A stretch of DNA of 64,000 nucleotides from positions 25,245,713 to 25,309,712 of the forward strand of contig OX243825.1 in NCBI GenBank assembly GCA_945859605.1. Reading direction: 5' to 3'. Positions within the stretch are counted from its first letter, which is position 1. Each line of letters begins with the position of its first letter. This stretch comes from Lumbricus rubellus (lineage: Eukaryota; Annelida; Clitellata; Crassiclitellata; Lumbricidae). Shown here in pieces: positions 44,921 to 56,019 of this stretch. The notes under the pieces were generated by a model. That model had not been told where the DNA came from. It searched no databases and saw only the letters and a program-made list of their open reading frames with translations. Position numbers and translations under genes: made by a program.

Positions 44921-45147
44921 CTGAATAATTAATTAGACATTTATTGAGGTCAGGGTAGAAAAGCCAAAGGTATCATATCTATGGCTCTGTTTCACAAAAG
45001 CAATCCATTATACAGTATGTTACAGAGGAAGAATGCTGTCACATTGGTCGCTGTGTGGACTATGCTGGCCTAACATAAGTGGTATACATTTTTAAGGCTC
45101 GGTCTTAAAAATGTAGTGCTTGAACTGTAAAATGAGTGACATTCATC
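44690..45147 (+). repeat. Right inverted copy flanking DAG1
   Basis: Inverted copy of 37346-37806. It begins within the L2 RT (LLLNPSKTQF), includes the internal deletion and 3' motif, and continues about 225 bp past the L2 tail through AATTAATTAGACATTTATTG and TTTAAGGCTCGGTCTTAAAA to GTGACATTCATCA. Confidence 0.8.
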
Positions 45148-45439
45148 ATGTGGTAGGCCTATGTTGGATAGCGTGTGTGGCTGAATGGTAATCTGTTCGA
45201 CCACTACATACCATCTACCTCAGGCTGCCTGTATACGTATACGGAGGTAGAAACATGGCGATATAGTGGGAAAATCGCAAACACATGTATGGGCCCTAAG
45301 AAATTACACTCCAACACTTGTTGCTGGCAATAGGCCTGATTATTTACCGGACACCACCATGTCCGGTAATATCTAAAATTTCTGACCAAACAGATTGTGT
45401 AAATACTGGACTGTCTGGTTCAATACCATACACTTGGCA

Positions 45440-45690
45440 ACGCTACTCTGGTTACATGCACACTGTTCTCCATTGGCTCCCTTCTGAGCAGCGGATAGTT
45501 GCCCTAGTCTGGCCCTGCTTCCTAGTCCTCGTTTCCCCAGCATCTTCAGAAACTCTGTTGCCTTGTCTTTAGTGCTTGGGGCTATTGATCTCTTCAGTCA
45601 TTGGTCATGTTCCACCTGCCACTACCCTACTCTGGGTTAGCCCCAGAGTGGGTTCTTGAAGTGGTGCTATATAAATGCAATGAATGAATT
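45440..45690 (+). mobile_element. L2-like LINE, short 3' end
   Basis: It contains a diverged VLHWLPSEQRIVALV segment, then GGGTTCTTGAAGTGGTGCTA and a TATAAATGCAATGAATGAAT tail. It directly precedes a SINE. Confidence 0.6.
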
Positions 45691-45708
45691 CAACCAATTC
45701 ATTGCACA

Positions 45709-45925
45709 TGGGGGTGTGGTGGTATAGTGAGTAATGTTCGTTGTCTTGCAGCCGGAGGGTTGCAGGTTCGAATCCAGCTCAAGCTGTCGCTTAGGGACCT
45801 TGGGAAAGTCCTTCAGTGCTTTGGAGTGAAACTCTGATTCAGTGTCCATGCTATGGTCGGGAGTGCTTCTGAGTAGATATATTTTGAAGGGACACTATAA
45901 CAAGTGCACATACATATCAAATAAA
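45709..45925 (+). repeat. tRNA-derived SINE
   Basis: Plus strand: GGGGTGTGGTGGTATAGTGA head with A box, GCAGGTTCGAATCC as B box, body ACCTTGGGAAAGTCCTTCAG, and tail GGGAGTGCTTCTGAGTAG to GGGACACTATAACAAGTGC. Same family as the copy at 11815-12027. Confidence 0.8.
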
Positions 45926-46375
45926 CATTTATTTTTCCACTTTATGAAGATTTTCTTAAGGCATAATGATTTTATTATATGAGTGTACTGGTATTTATTG
46001 TTGTGGGTTATTAGTAATCCTTTACAAGTGAAGCCAAGATCATTTTAAATAGAGTTATTCAAAGCAAATTGTCTGGAACTTAGAGCACCATACATCATCA
46101 GTCACGTTACACCTAAAATATAAAAAAACGTGAGTTAGAAAGAAGTATCAATATAAAAATTGACTATAAAATTAATGAATTGAAACCATTCATATTTCCA
46201 ATAAGGCGCTACAGAGTGCAATAACCGGTCCATACATGCCATTCGGGTATCTGGGAGGCGAAAGTAGAGCAATGAGCAAAATAGTACACGCAGAGATGTC
46301 TTAAGGAGTTTTGGGGCCCTAGGCACAAACCCTAATCCTAAATGTAACAATGAGTTTAATCTAATCCCTTTACTC
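45926..46375. other. Intergenic, nothing recognised
   Basis: AT-rich; no supported gene. A GGCGCTACAGAG motif near 46205 may be an L2 trace. Confidence 0.4.
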
Positions 46376-46377
46376 TA

Positions 46378-47398
46378 CACCGTGAGTCAAAAAAAGTAAG
46401 CCAAATTGTTTTTCATATATCTATAATGCCTGATAACATATCACGCTAAAATTTTCCAAATATTTAGAGAATTGGACGAAGAATATGATTCAAAAATTTC
46501 ATGGGATAAAATTGAACGGATAAAAAGATATGAATCTGTAAACTTCATATGCCGAAATTGCCGTTTACAAGCAATTGTTTTGTCAGATTCAATAAAAAGT
46601 AAGCTAAACTGTTTTTATTATATCTCCAATGCCAGCTAATTAATCATACTAAAACTTTCCAGATATTTAGATAATTGAACCTAGAATTGGATTCCAAAAT
46701 ATCATGTAATAAATTTGAACGGATAGAAAGATATGAATATTTGAACTTCATCTCCGAAATTTCAGTTTTCAGCAAATCTGTTATGGTGTTCGCTGCAGTT
46801 TTGATGCCTGATAATTCCCAATTTTGGTCTTCAGTGATCCTGGAGTAAAATTCTACGGAATATAAAGTATGGAGCGTGCATAATGAAAGACCGAGTCTAC
46901 CAGACAACAATCCATGATATAAACGATCTGAAGCAACGCTTGTTCGAAGTGTGGGATGGCCTGGACCAGAGGATAATCGACGATGCTGTTGCCTAATGGC
47001 GCCTGCGCCTCAAGGCTTGCGTGCAAGCTGAAGGATGACATTTTGAGCATCTTATTTAATTAAATAATCAAATCATACTGTTGGGGTCATATTGCTAGTT
47101 CAATTATCTACATATCTGGAAAATTTTAGAATGATTGATCATCAGGCATTAGAGATGTGAGAAAAAGTTTGACTTACATTTTACTGAATCTGACAGAAAA
47201 TTGCTTGTAAACGGCAATTTCGGCATATGAAGTTTAAAGATTCATATCTTTTTATCCGTTCAACTTTATCTCATGAAATTTTGGAATCATATTCGTCGTC
47301 CAATTCTCTAAATATTTGGAAAATTTTAGCGTGATATGTTATCAGGCATTAGAGATATATGAAAAACAATTTGGCTTACTTTTTTTTGACTCACGGTG
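46378..47398 (+). mobile_element. Mariner-type element with ~300-bp inverted ends
   Basis: TA flanks both ends (46376-46377, 47399-47400). Termini begin CACCGTGAGTCAAAAAAA and remain inverted copies for about 300 bp per side; within an arm, related ~230-bp units (TTTCATATATCT...GCCTGAT and similar) repeat. The centre (46885-47045, plus strand) encodes a transposase C-terminal remnant: MKDRVYQTTIHDINDLKQRL, FEVWDGLDQRIIDDAVA, a stop, WRLRLKACVQAEG, a stop, HFEHL. This is the usual mariner/IS630-family end. The catalytic domain is lost. Confidence 0.85.
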
Positions 47399-47400
47399 TA

Positions 47401-48499
47401 GAAGGAAATCAATGTTTCCGGGGATGGAGAACGAGTATTTGGCGGTTGATTGTGCTCCTACGCCAATTTTTTGTTGTTGAGTTTTCACATTGCAATGGCA
47501 GCATTTTTTAGCTTCCATCTTTACAAAATTGCTCAACTATAATTGCAGTGCTGGCATGAGTAGGGCCTAAGACTTCAATAAATATTCTTGCAATTTTAAT
47601 AAAATTTTTTTTTCCAGTTTCCACATTGTGATCTTGACAAAATTACTCTATTATTTCAGTGCAAATCAAGTCCGCAATAGCCAGAGCTGCCGTTTTCGTT
47701 CCGGTGCCAGGTCAAAATCTCGGGAGGTCAAGCCGAGGAGACAGCGTGGTGCTACGGTGGTTGTTGGTAATGGTGGTAGTTGGGTGATGGAACCTGATTG
47801 GAATCTGGATAGGATAGCTTGAAGACTTCGGTTTTCAGTCGTGAATGGAAAGACTTGTGTGCCTAGCCCTAGGCATTCCCAAAACGTCTCTATTGGCAAA
47901 CTCACTAACGATATTGGCAATCCGTTGTTAGTATGTTGGACTAGTAGAATAAGCCATTAAACATTATTCTACTTGAGCCGCCTAATGACCCAAGTATACA
48001 GTGCTATACAGTGTTAATTAAAATAAATGAGATAACAAGAAGTTATTAGCAATTATCAATAATTCATAATGAATTAGTAATTAATAGATGCCAATTATTC
48101 TGTGAGGCTATTGTAAGGTACTATCTACTGGTAAACATCCATATACATAAATATATACAATTAACACTAAGAAATTAACAGTAATTAATTGACTAATTAT
48201 TAATTAACGAACACAATCATCTAAGAGATACAAACTAACGAGTACCGTATATTAAATGCATGGAGTAATGGTAGGGCTATATCCGATGGGGGAGGTGGTA
48301 ATGACAGGGTAATGGCAGGGAGCAATGGCAGAAGGTAATGTTCGGAGCGGTAATGTTCTAGACCCGTCAAGGTTAAGAAAATGAAGTTGCTAACACTCTG
48401 TACCATGGCTGCCTCAATAAAACTTTTTCAAACTTTAAGGGACTGTTCTTCTTCTTCTTCTTCCACATTATTTTACTAAAACACTGATAACATTACCTC
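47401..48499. other. SNX27 3' side: untranslated or intergenic
   Basis: Downstream of the SNX27 stop on the minus strand. I could not find a minus-strand AATAAA close by, so the 3' end is open. Plus-strand frames at 47628-47822 show no family motif. Confidence 0.4.
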
Positions 48500-48556
48500 C
48501 TACTTCAGTTTTATTTCCTTCTTTACTTGTTCAAAGCACTCAAACATGAACATAAA
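48500..48556 (-). CDS. SNX27: SNX27 terminal coding exon
   Basis: Acceptor TTTTTCAG precedes 48556; the exon encodes FMFMFECFEQVKKEIKLK and stops at TAG (48502-48500). It corresponds to the last helix of the F3 lobe. Phase 0. Confidence 0.85.
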   Translation of the reverse strand, partial: FMFMFECFEQVKKEIKLK

Positions 48557-51500
48557 CTGAAAAACAAAACAGAACCTGCTAACACATCACTTAAATTTAA
48601 GTGAAAGCCACCACTGTACATGGAGCTGGTTATTATTATCATCACATTCAGCAAATGATATTGAGCAGTATGTTCCAAAACAATGAGTTCTGCAAATGTT
48701 GAGATTGTAGCTTAATATCACAGACTTAACCCATTCCGGCCGGAATTGTTTTGATACCTATCCTGTTAATGGAGTAACGGGTGACCCCATTCGGCGGGAA
48801 AGAGTTAAGCATGTCTTAGTTTTCATATGCTTCAGCCCTATCAATCTTGGTGGAGCATATTAAGATATAATACAAATTAAAAAGTCTTACTTCCCAAGAT
48901 TGTTACTTCTAAGTTTAAAGTTTTAGAGAAAAATTTTGAATAAAAAATATTTAGATTTATTTGTCATAAATGATTGAACGATATTGATCATGACGTAAAT
49001 CTCCATTTTGCAAGAGAAGATCAATTTGGATTCAGAAGAGGAAGAGGAACGAGAGATGCAACTGGAGTTCTGAGATCATTGGGAGAGAGACGTATGCAGC
49101 ATGGGAAGGACCTGTACATCTGCTTTGTGGATTATGAAAAGGCATTCGACAGAGTGAATTGGTGCAAACTCATGGAAATACTCAAAAAGATCTGAGTAGA
49201 TTGGAAGGATAAAAGGTTAATAAGAAACCTATACAGGGTGCACAAAAAAGAACCCCCTAAGTTTTTGCCAATATCTTGGCCAAAAGTAAGAGTTTTGAAA
49301 TGAAATTGTACAGTCTTAAAGACCATTCACATTTACACATGATGGCCAGATTTCATCAAAATATTTCATACACAATAAAAGTTATACCACTTTTAGTGAG
49401 GCCACCCACCGGTTTTTGACGGAGATCTATGCTGGAGAAATATGGAGTTCAATATGAGCAAGTGCAAATTCATTGGTTGAAGTGCATGATGCAGGCACCA
49501 CCATATAACAGTCATCAGCATACTTAAATAGTTGGTTGCCCACATGGAGAGCCTTAAGACCATCAATGGTAATAAGAAAGTTAGAGGTCAAGTCCAGACC
49601 CTGTACAAAACTTGCAGTCACACTTTGTAAGAAGAGAGATAATTCCACAGAACTTAGTACAATGCACTTGACGAATTAAATGCACATATTGCGGCTCATG
49701 CTCAACAGTTTCAAATAAATGAGGAGCTAAAACAATGAGCACCGCAGAAGTAGAACCTGTAGGCCTGAAGGCAAAAGTTCTGGTCAGCAAAGAAACCATT
49801 CTCAGTAGGGTTAATGAATACAGGATAATAATAATTTTGTACCAATAATTTTTCCAATATTTTACACAGCACGGGTGTAATATGCTGGCCTCTTAACCTC
49901 TCAAAACTACAGTCAATACTTAATGCTGCTGCACGCCTAATTGCCTGTCTTCCCAAATTCTCTCACATATCTGATTTCATTCGGGACACTCTTCATTGGC
50001 TTCCTGTACCTCAGTGCATTCAGTTCAAGATTCTGTCACTTATGTGCAACTCTCTTCTTGGGGTAGCCCCTTCATATCTTCGGGCATTGTGTAACCTGGT
50101 TTTCACTCTTCCTGGCTGCTCTGCCCTAAGCTCGGCTGCCAATGGCCTTCTTGTTCCTCGCATGCGTGGAGCTACGGCCCAATCTAGAAGCTTTGCCTAT
50201 GTTGGCCCTTCTTGTTGAAATCGCCTTCCTCACAAGCTGCGTCTTGAGCTCCTTGATCTTTCTCTTCCCTTGTTCCATAAACGCCTGAAGACTATACTAT
50301 ATAATTTGTTAGCAGGAGCGCTAACTTGGGTTGGGAGCGCTACTGAATCTGTGAGCGGCGCTATATAAATGTTCAATTACAATTACAATAGACATTGGAC
50401 GATAATCAATTTCTGATCTTGGGTTGGCGATCTTAGGAACAGGCATGATCATGCTTTCCAATCGATTGAGGGGAATAAAAGAATCAATTAATGATTTCTG
50501 AACGAGAGAAGCTGTAGGAATAGCAAGAAGATGGGTCATATTAGATAAGAGCGAGGAAGGGACTTAGTCCGTCAGGCCACACTGAAGAACAAGGAAAGCC
50601 TGGAGAACGTGGAAGAATTTGTATATATCTGGAAAGCCTGCTGACATGGAATAATGACTGTGGAAAGGAGACTAGTTGACTGTGGAAAGGAGATTGGTTG
50701 ACTGTGGAAAGGAGATTGGTTGAAGGATAGCGAAGGCAGCTGGAGCATTGGGAACCTATGGAGAAGTCGTGAAGTCAGCGTAAAAGCAAAAATAGAAATG
50801 ACAAAACATGCATATTTAGCATACTACCATCTACCATATGCATTATGCAATTATGCATGCAAGACAGGGAAATAAACAAACTAATGGCATTTGAGATGAG
50901 ATGCTATAGGAGGATACTACACACTAAAATGGGAGCAGAAAAAAATGTACAGAGCACAAATGCAATATAAACTCTCTAAAACGCATTGGACATATTACGT
51001 TTGTCCTCTATAGCAGGGGTCTCAAACTCAAGTCATCGTGTGGGCCAAATTTGAAAATTTACAGTGTCTCGCGGGCCGCAACATGAAATTATGTCTTGCA
51101 AGTTAAACTATTAATATATTATTATGCGGTGAGGGTAACAATGCTGTAATAATGATACAATCCTGTAAAATCACTTAAGTTAATATTATACTTTCAGTGT
51201 AATGGTACCATACACAAAATTGGAAACTCAGAGTCAGAAAGAGATGGCCTTTGAATAGCATCAATAGCACATTTAGTAGGCCTAATACCTACAACTAAAC
51301 TTGTATACCAGCTTTAAATATTAAAGTGCTATAGTGAGTAGTGTCAGAGGTGATCATTGATCAGGTGTGATTAGCGATACACATAATCTGACAACGTTTC
51401 CCAACTACGAGAACATCATTGTTTAGTTTTATCTTTTGAGATGCGAAGAATCAGAGTAATAGGCCTACAGCTTCCACACATTCACCCGTAGCTGTCAGGC

Positions 51501-54500
51501 ATGTCATTTGGGATTTATTAATCTTCATTATTTAATGATAAGCTGTTCACATAATAATTATTGTGTGGGCAGTGCCAAATATCGCCATTAGCGTGTTGCA
51601 GTACTGCAGGTGCAGATTTTGGAATTTTTTTCTTGTGGTAGAAAAGTGTAGAATACCGGAATATCAACATCATTGTAGGTTTACTTCTGCTTCAGCATTG
51701 TATTACATTGGGTGCCCACTATAACTCTGCATATCTGCTGTTGCAGATTGAATATCAGGAGCAAACATTTTAGAAGAAAACAGTTAGAAACTTGGTTCAA
51801 ATCGCAAAAGAACAGCAGAATTCGGTTTTTAACCAATTTCTTTCTTTAAATGTAAAAAACACATAAAAAACCAGATAGCTCTCGCGGGCCGCATTATTCG
51901 GGTCCACGGGCCGCATGCGGCCCGCGGGCCGCGTGTTTGAGACCCCTGCTCTATAGTATAGTCGAAATGTGGAGGTGCATGCAAGAGTAGGGAAAAAAAT
52001 GAAACAAAAGATAATGGGAAGAAAACTGAATTTCTTTGCATATGTGTGTGCAGAATGGGAAATGACAGAAAACCAGTCTGCCGTCGCAATATATCTCGAA
52101 ACGCTGCTGGTGGTGCACCTTCAGTAGCCGATCTGATGTAGTAGACTCTTTGGTCGAAGTAGTCGGCGAAAGCCTTAACTGAAAGCCCCTGCCTGGTCAG
52201 CAGCAGGTGCAGCGTCCTGGTCTATTTCCAGTCGAACAAATTACCTATAGTTCTTCATGGTTGCCGAGCTTCAATGTGCACTTCTGAGCTTTGTAAGGTG
52301 GGCAAATGTTATCAAATTACACTAGTATTGTACAGTAAAAAAATACTGTGATTAGTGAATAATTTTAATAGAAGATAAATTAATCAAAGCAATCTTACAT
52401 ATGGAGTACAAATTCGAATGGTTCTTGGCTTTCTTCCCTCGCGGTGATAATCAAAATTGAAAGACACTCCTTCATCATCAGTTTCATAGTTCTTGACATC
52501 ATCCCACTGGAACTCTATCACCTGAGACTAATAAGTTAAAAAAATTGACAAGTTAAGCAACCAAACAAGATTAATACAGCAACCAATTCATTACGGTAAT
52601 TCATGCATTAGCCTACAGTTATTTGTATAGTTTTTTTTCAAGAGGATTACTCAGAGGCGCTCAGCGTGGTTAAAATAAAACTGTCTTAATGAGAGAGGAA
52701 TGCAGAGATATCACTATAAGAACAAGGAAGTGAAGCTGCTGCGAGTCCAAGATTCCAGTCCAGCACTCCGAAGAGCCCAGGAAGCTCTGGTCTGCATCTA
52801 ACGACATCCTGGGTCGCTCACACTTAGGGTGCAGCTCGGCAACATCACTTTTCTTGGCCGACACCGGTCTTGTCTCGGCCTATAACGGCCTAGATGTGCT
52901 CAGTCTGTGAGGCTGATATTCCAACGCAGACCTTTCCACCTATGAACTGTGGTCTATCTTCCTTAACCACGTCACCAGCAAGGAGCTGCGTTGAATAATA
53001 CTAGTATCAGCACTGAAGACTTGCAAACTGGATCCACTCCCATCGTTCCTCTTCCAAGAGAACATTGACACGCTGCTACCATTTCTTACAGTCATATAAT
53101 GACGATTATACGTGCAATTGCTCTCTTCAAAAAGTAGTTCTTCCTGAGTAGGTTACAAATACAGACATAAGCCCATGCTGAGTATGTAACCCACTTGAGT
53201 TTGTAGTCCACTTGAGTTTGTAGCCCACTTGAGTTTGTAGTCCACTTGAGTTTGTAGCCCACTTGAGTTTGTAAACCACTTGAGTTTGTAGCCCACTTGA
53301 GTTTGTAGCCCACTTGAGTTTGTAGCCCAGAGTTTGTAGCCCACTTGAGTTTGTAGTCCACTTGAGTTTGTAGTCCACTTGAGTTTGTAGCCCACTTGAG
53401 TTTGTAAACCACTTAACTATAAAACCATGGGCTAGGAATCGTCACGGCTGACTGATTACTCCCTTTGATCTAATTACATCTTTTGATCTAAATTAGTACC
53501 CATCTGCATGCTTAATCAATGCTTTGTTATGAGGCCCTTTTGCTATTATATCATCACAGTGTGTTGTAATAATAATAATAATAATCATAATAACAATGAC
53601 GATTTCTATGGCGCCGTAAAACAGCCGTTACACGAGCGCCTCACATACTAAACTAACAGCAGGATAGGTCTTGAGGAATAAATGAGTCTTGAGTCCAGAT
53701 ATGAAGGAGTCAACTGAGCCAGCTGCTCGCAGGGCGGGAGGAAGACTGTTCCAGCATCTGGGGCCGGCCACTGAGAAAGCGCGGTCAGCAAAAAGAGTTT
53801 TCATCTGCCGTACGTGTTATATACAGAGTGCGCTTAATATCTGTGAAGATACGATAATTTGAGTCTCTAAGCTTAATGTCTAACATTACACATGTGCTAT
53901 ATGTATACTAAATGATACATTTGAAACTTTATCGTATTATATCATAGTGTTTTTAAATATTTTAAAGCACCTCTAGTAGGGTGAACCGTTCAGAGGTGCT
54001 CCCAATGTGCAAGGCCTCGCAAGAAGAAGCAGGTTTTGAGAAGAGAGAATGCAGAAGGGAGACTGCCAGATGGAAGTGTAGGATGAACAGAAGTATTCGA
54101 AAGAGAAGGACCAATTGAGGCAAACTGATCGACACTGAGCATAAAATAATTTAAATAATAAATCAGCGAAACTGTTGTATTGGTCATCACTATTTTTGTA
54201 GACGGTCTCTTTCTTAGATCCCTATCTTGTGATCGCAATTTTGATGGTCACCGTATTGCAGTCTCAGTTCTAAATGTAAATTACAGATTTTTGACAAAAT
54301 ATTCAAACTTAAGATCGGTCTGTAATTTGAGAGGTCAAAAGGTGAAGAGATGGTTTCTTCAGCACAGAATGAACAAATGCAGATGAGAAATTGACAACTG
54401 ATATGATAGTCGAACCCAGCACCTTAATTAAGGCGCTTCTTAGGCGAGATGTAGGAATGCTGCCAAAGTGACAGCATTTGTTGGGTGACTAAAAAAGCTT

Positions 54501-55983
54501 GCAAAGCTCTGTAAGAGATGATTGCTTAGGCCCCCCAGAAATTTGCGCCAAGAAACTGAAAAAATTGCGCACCAAAAACGATAAATTTGCGCCAATTTTG
54601 CGCAAGTTAAAAATTATAATGTTAGACTGTTCGTTATTTTTTCATTGAATCAGTGAACCAAAGTGTCTAACAGTGTTTTTGTCATTTTAGTGTAAAGCTT
54701 TGGCGTTCTAGAAATTAAAAAATCAAGCAAAAAATGCAGTTATAAAGTTTCTATAACCATGGGATTAATGTATTCAGACGATTGCAAAGAATTTTAATCT
54801 TGCAAAATTTACGCCCACCGAAATCATTACAAATAGGCCTGCAACTTCAAGATGGTATTAATTATATATCATATGCCTATATTATAATGAATCACCAAGT
54901 TACAAAACGTGTTGAATAGTAGCCTTCCGTCTTCGTGTACACGCCTTACGCCTATATAGATTAAATGCATTCGTTATGTCATTAGCTGAGACAGCACGCG
55001 ACGCTGCCGTGTGATCGCTTTGAGAAACTTCGTCTAACATATTTTATTGTGTTGCCGTGAAGTTCAGGAATTTTTTATACTTTAAGTTTTGTGCATTACT
55101 ACTAAAAATAACGATCTTTACCTAAAAATTCCGATATAATTTCGTTGCATTCGGCGGCCGCCATTTTGATCATCGCCCATCGGTTTCGTTGCTATGTTTA
55201 ACTGCCGCGCGCTGAAGTGAATTTTAAGTCAATCAAAGCCCAATTTAGATAAATTAGCAAGATTTTGTCCAAAATTGCGCCAAAATTGCGCGGAATGGCA
55301 ATTTTTGCGCTGTTGCGCGAAACCTGAAAATTTGCGGAAAAGTTGCGCTGCGCACGATCGCGAATTTCTGGGGGCCTAATTGCTGATAGCAGTTCAGGAT
55401 AGGAGATGAAGAATAAGATGATGCAGAGAAATCAACCATCCAAAGGAAAATTTTGTGTCTTTGGTTTGGCGTAGCGGGTAAAATAGCCATGGTGGTGAAC
55501 GTGCTAAAGAACACTGAGTTTAATGTAACGTTTAAAAGATGAAACAATGTACAACCTCAACTGCGCCATCTTCTTTGCATGCTTGAAGTTTAAAACATTC
55601 CCAGCCAACGATTGAAACAACATTGCCACCCTTTCTGGAGTCGCAAGGACAATGAGGAAATATCACCTTGCCATATCCATCCAGCTGTCGTACAAGCTTC
55701 AGATACTGTTGAGAGATAACAATTACATGAGAAATCAGTCGGTTACCCAGGCTACAAAGTCTATGTGAAAGTATTGTTAACTAGATGAAAAGCTGATGAA
55801 ACTAAACATGCGTCTTTTCCCAAATATTCACAAGCAAACAATACAACATCACTGCCATTAACTTACCAAGCACAAAACAATAATTTCTTTGATAAAATAG
55901 ACTTGTTTCCATGTTTGAGGTCTTTTTACCATAGGCTTATATGCTGCAAGACCTTCCGAATCAACATGCTCCATTGCAAACCA

Positions 55984-56019
<36 letters not shown>

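Noticed and set aside
45160..45300. Possible tRNA gene near GTGTGGCTGAATGG
   Set aside because: No cloverleaf could be paired and there is no convincing B box.
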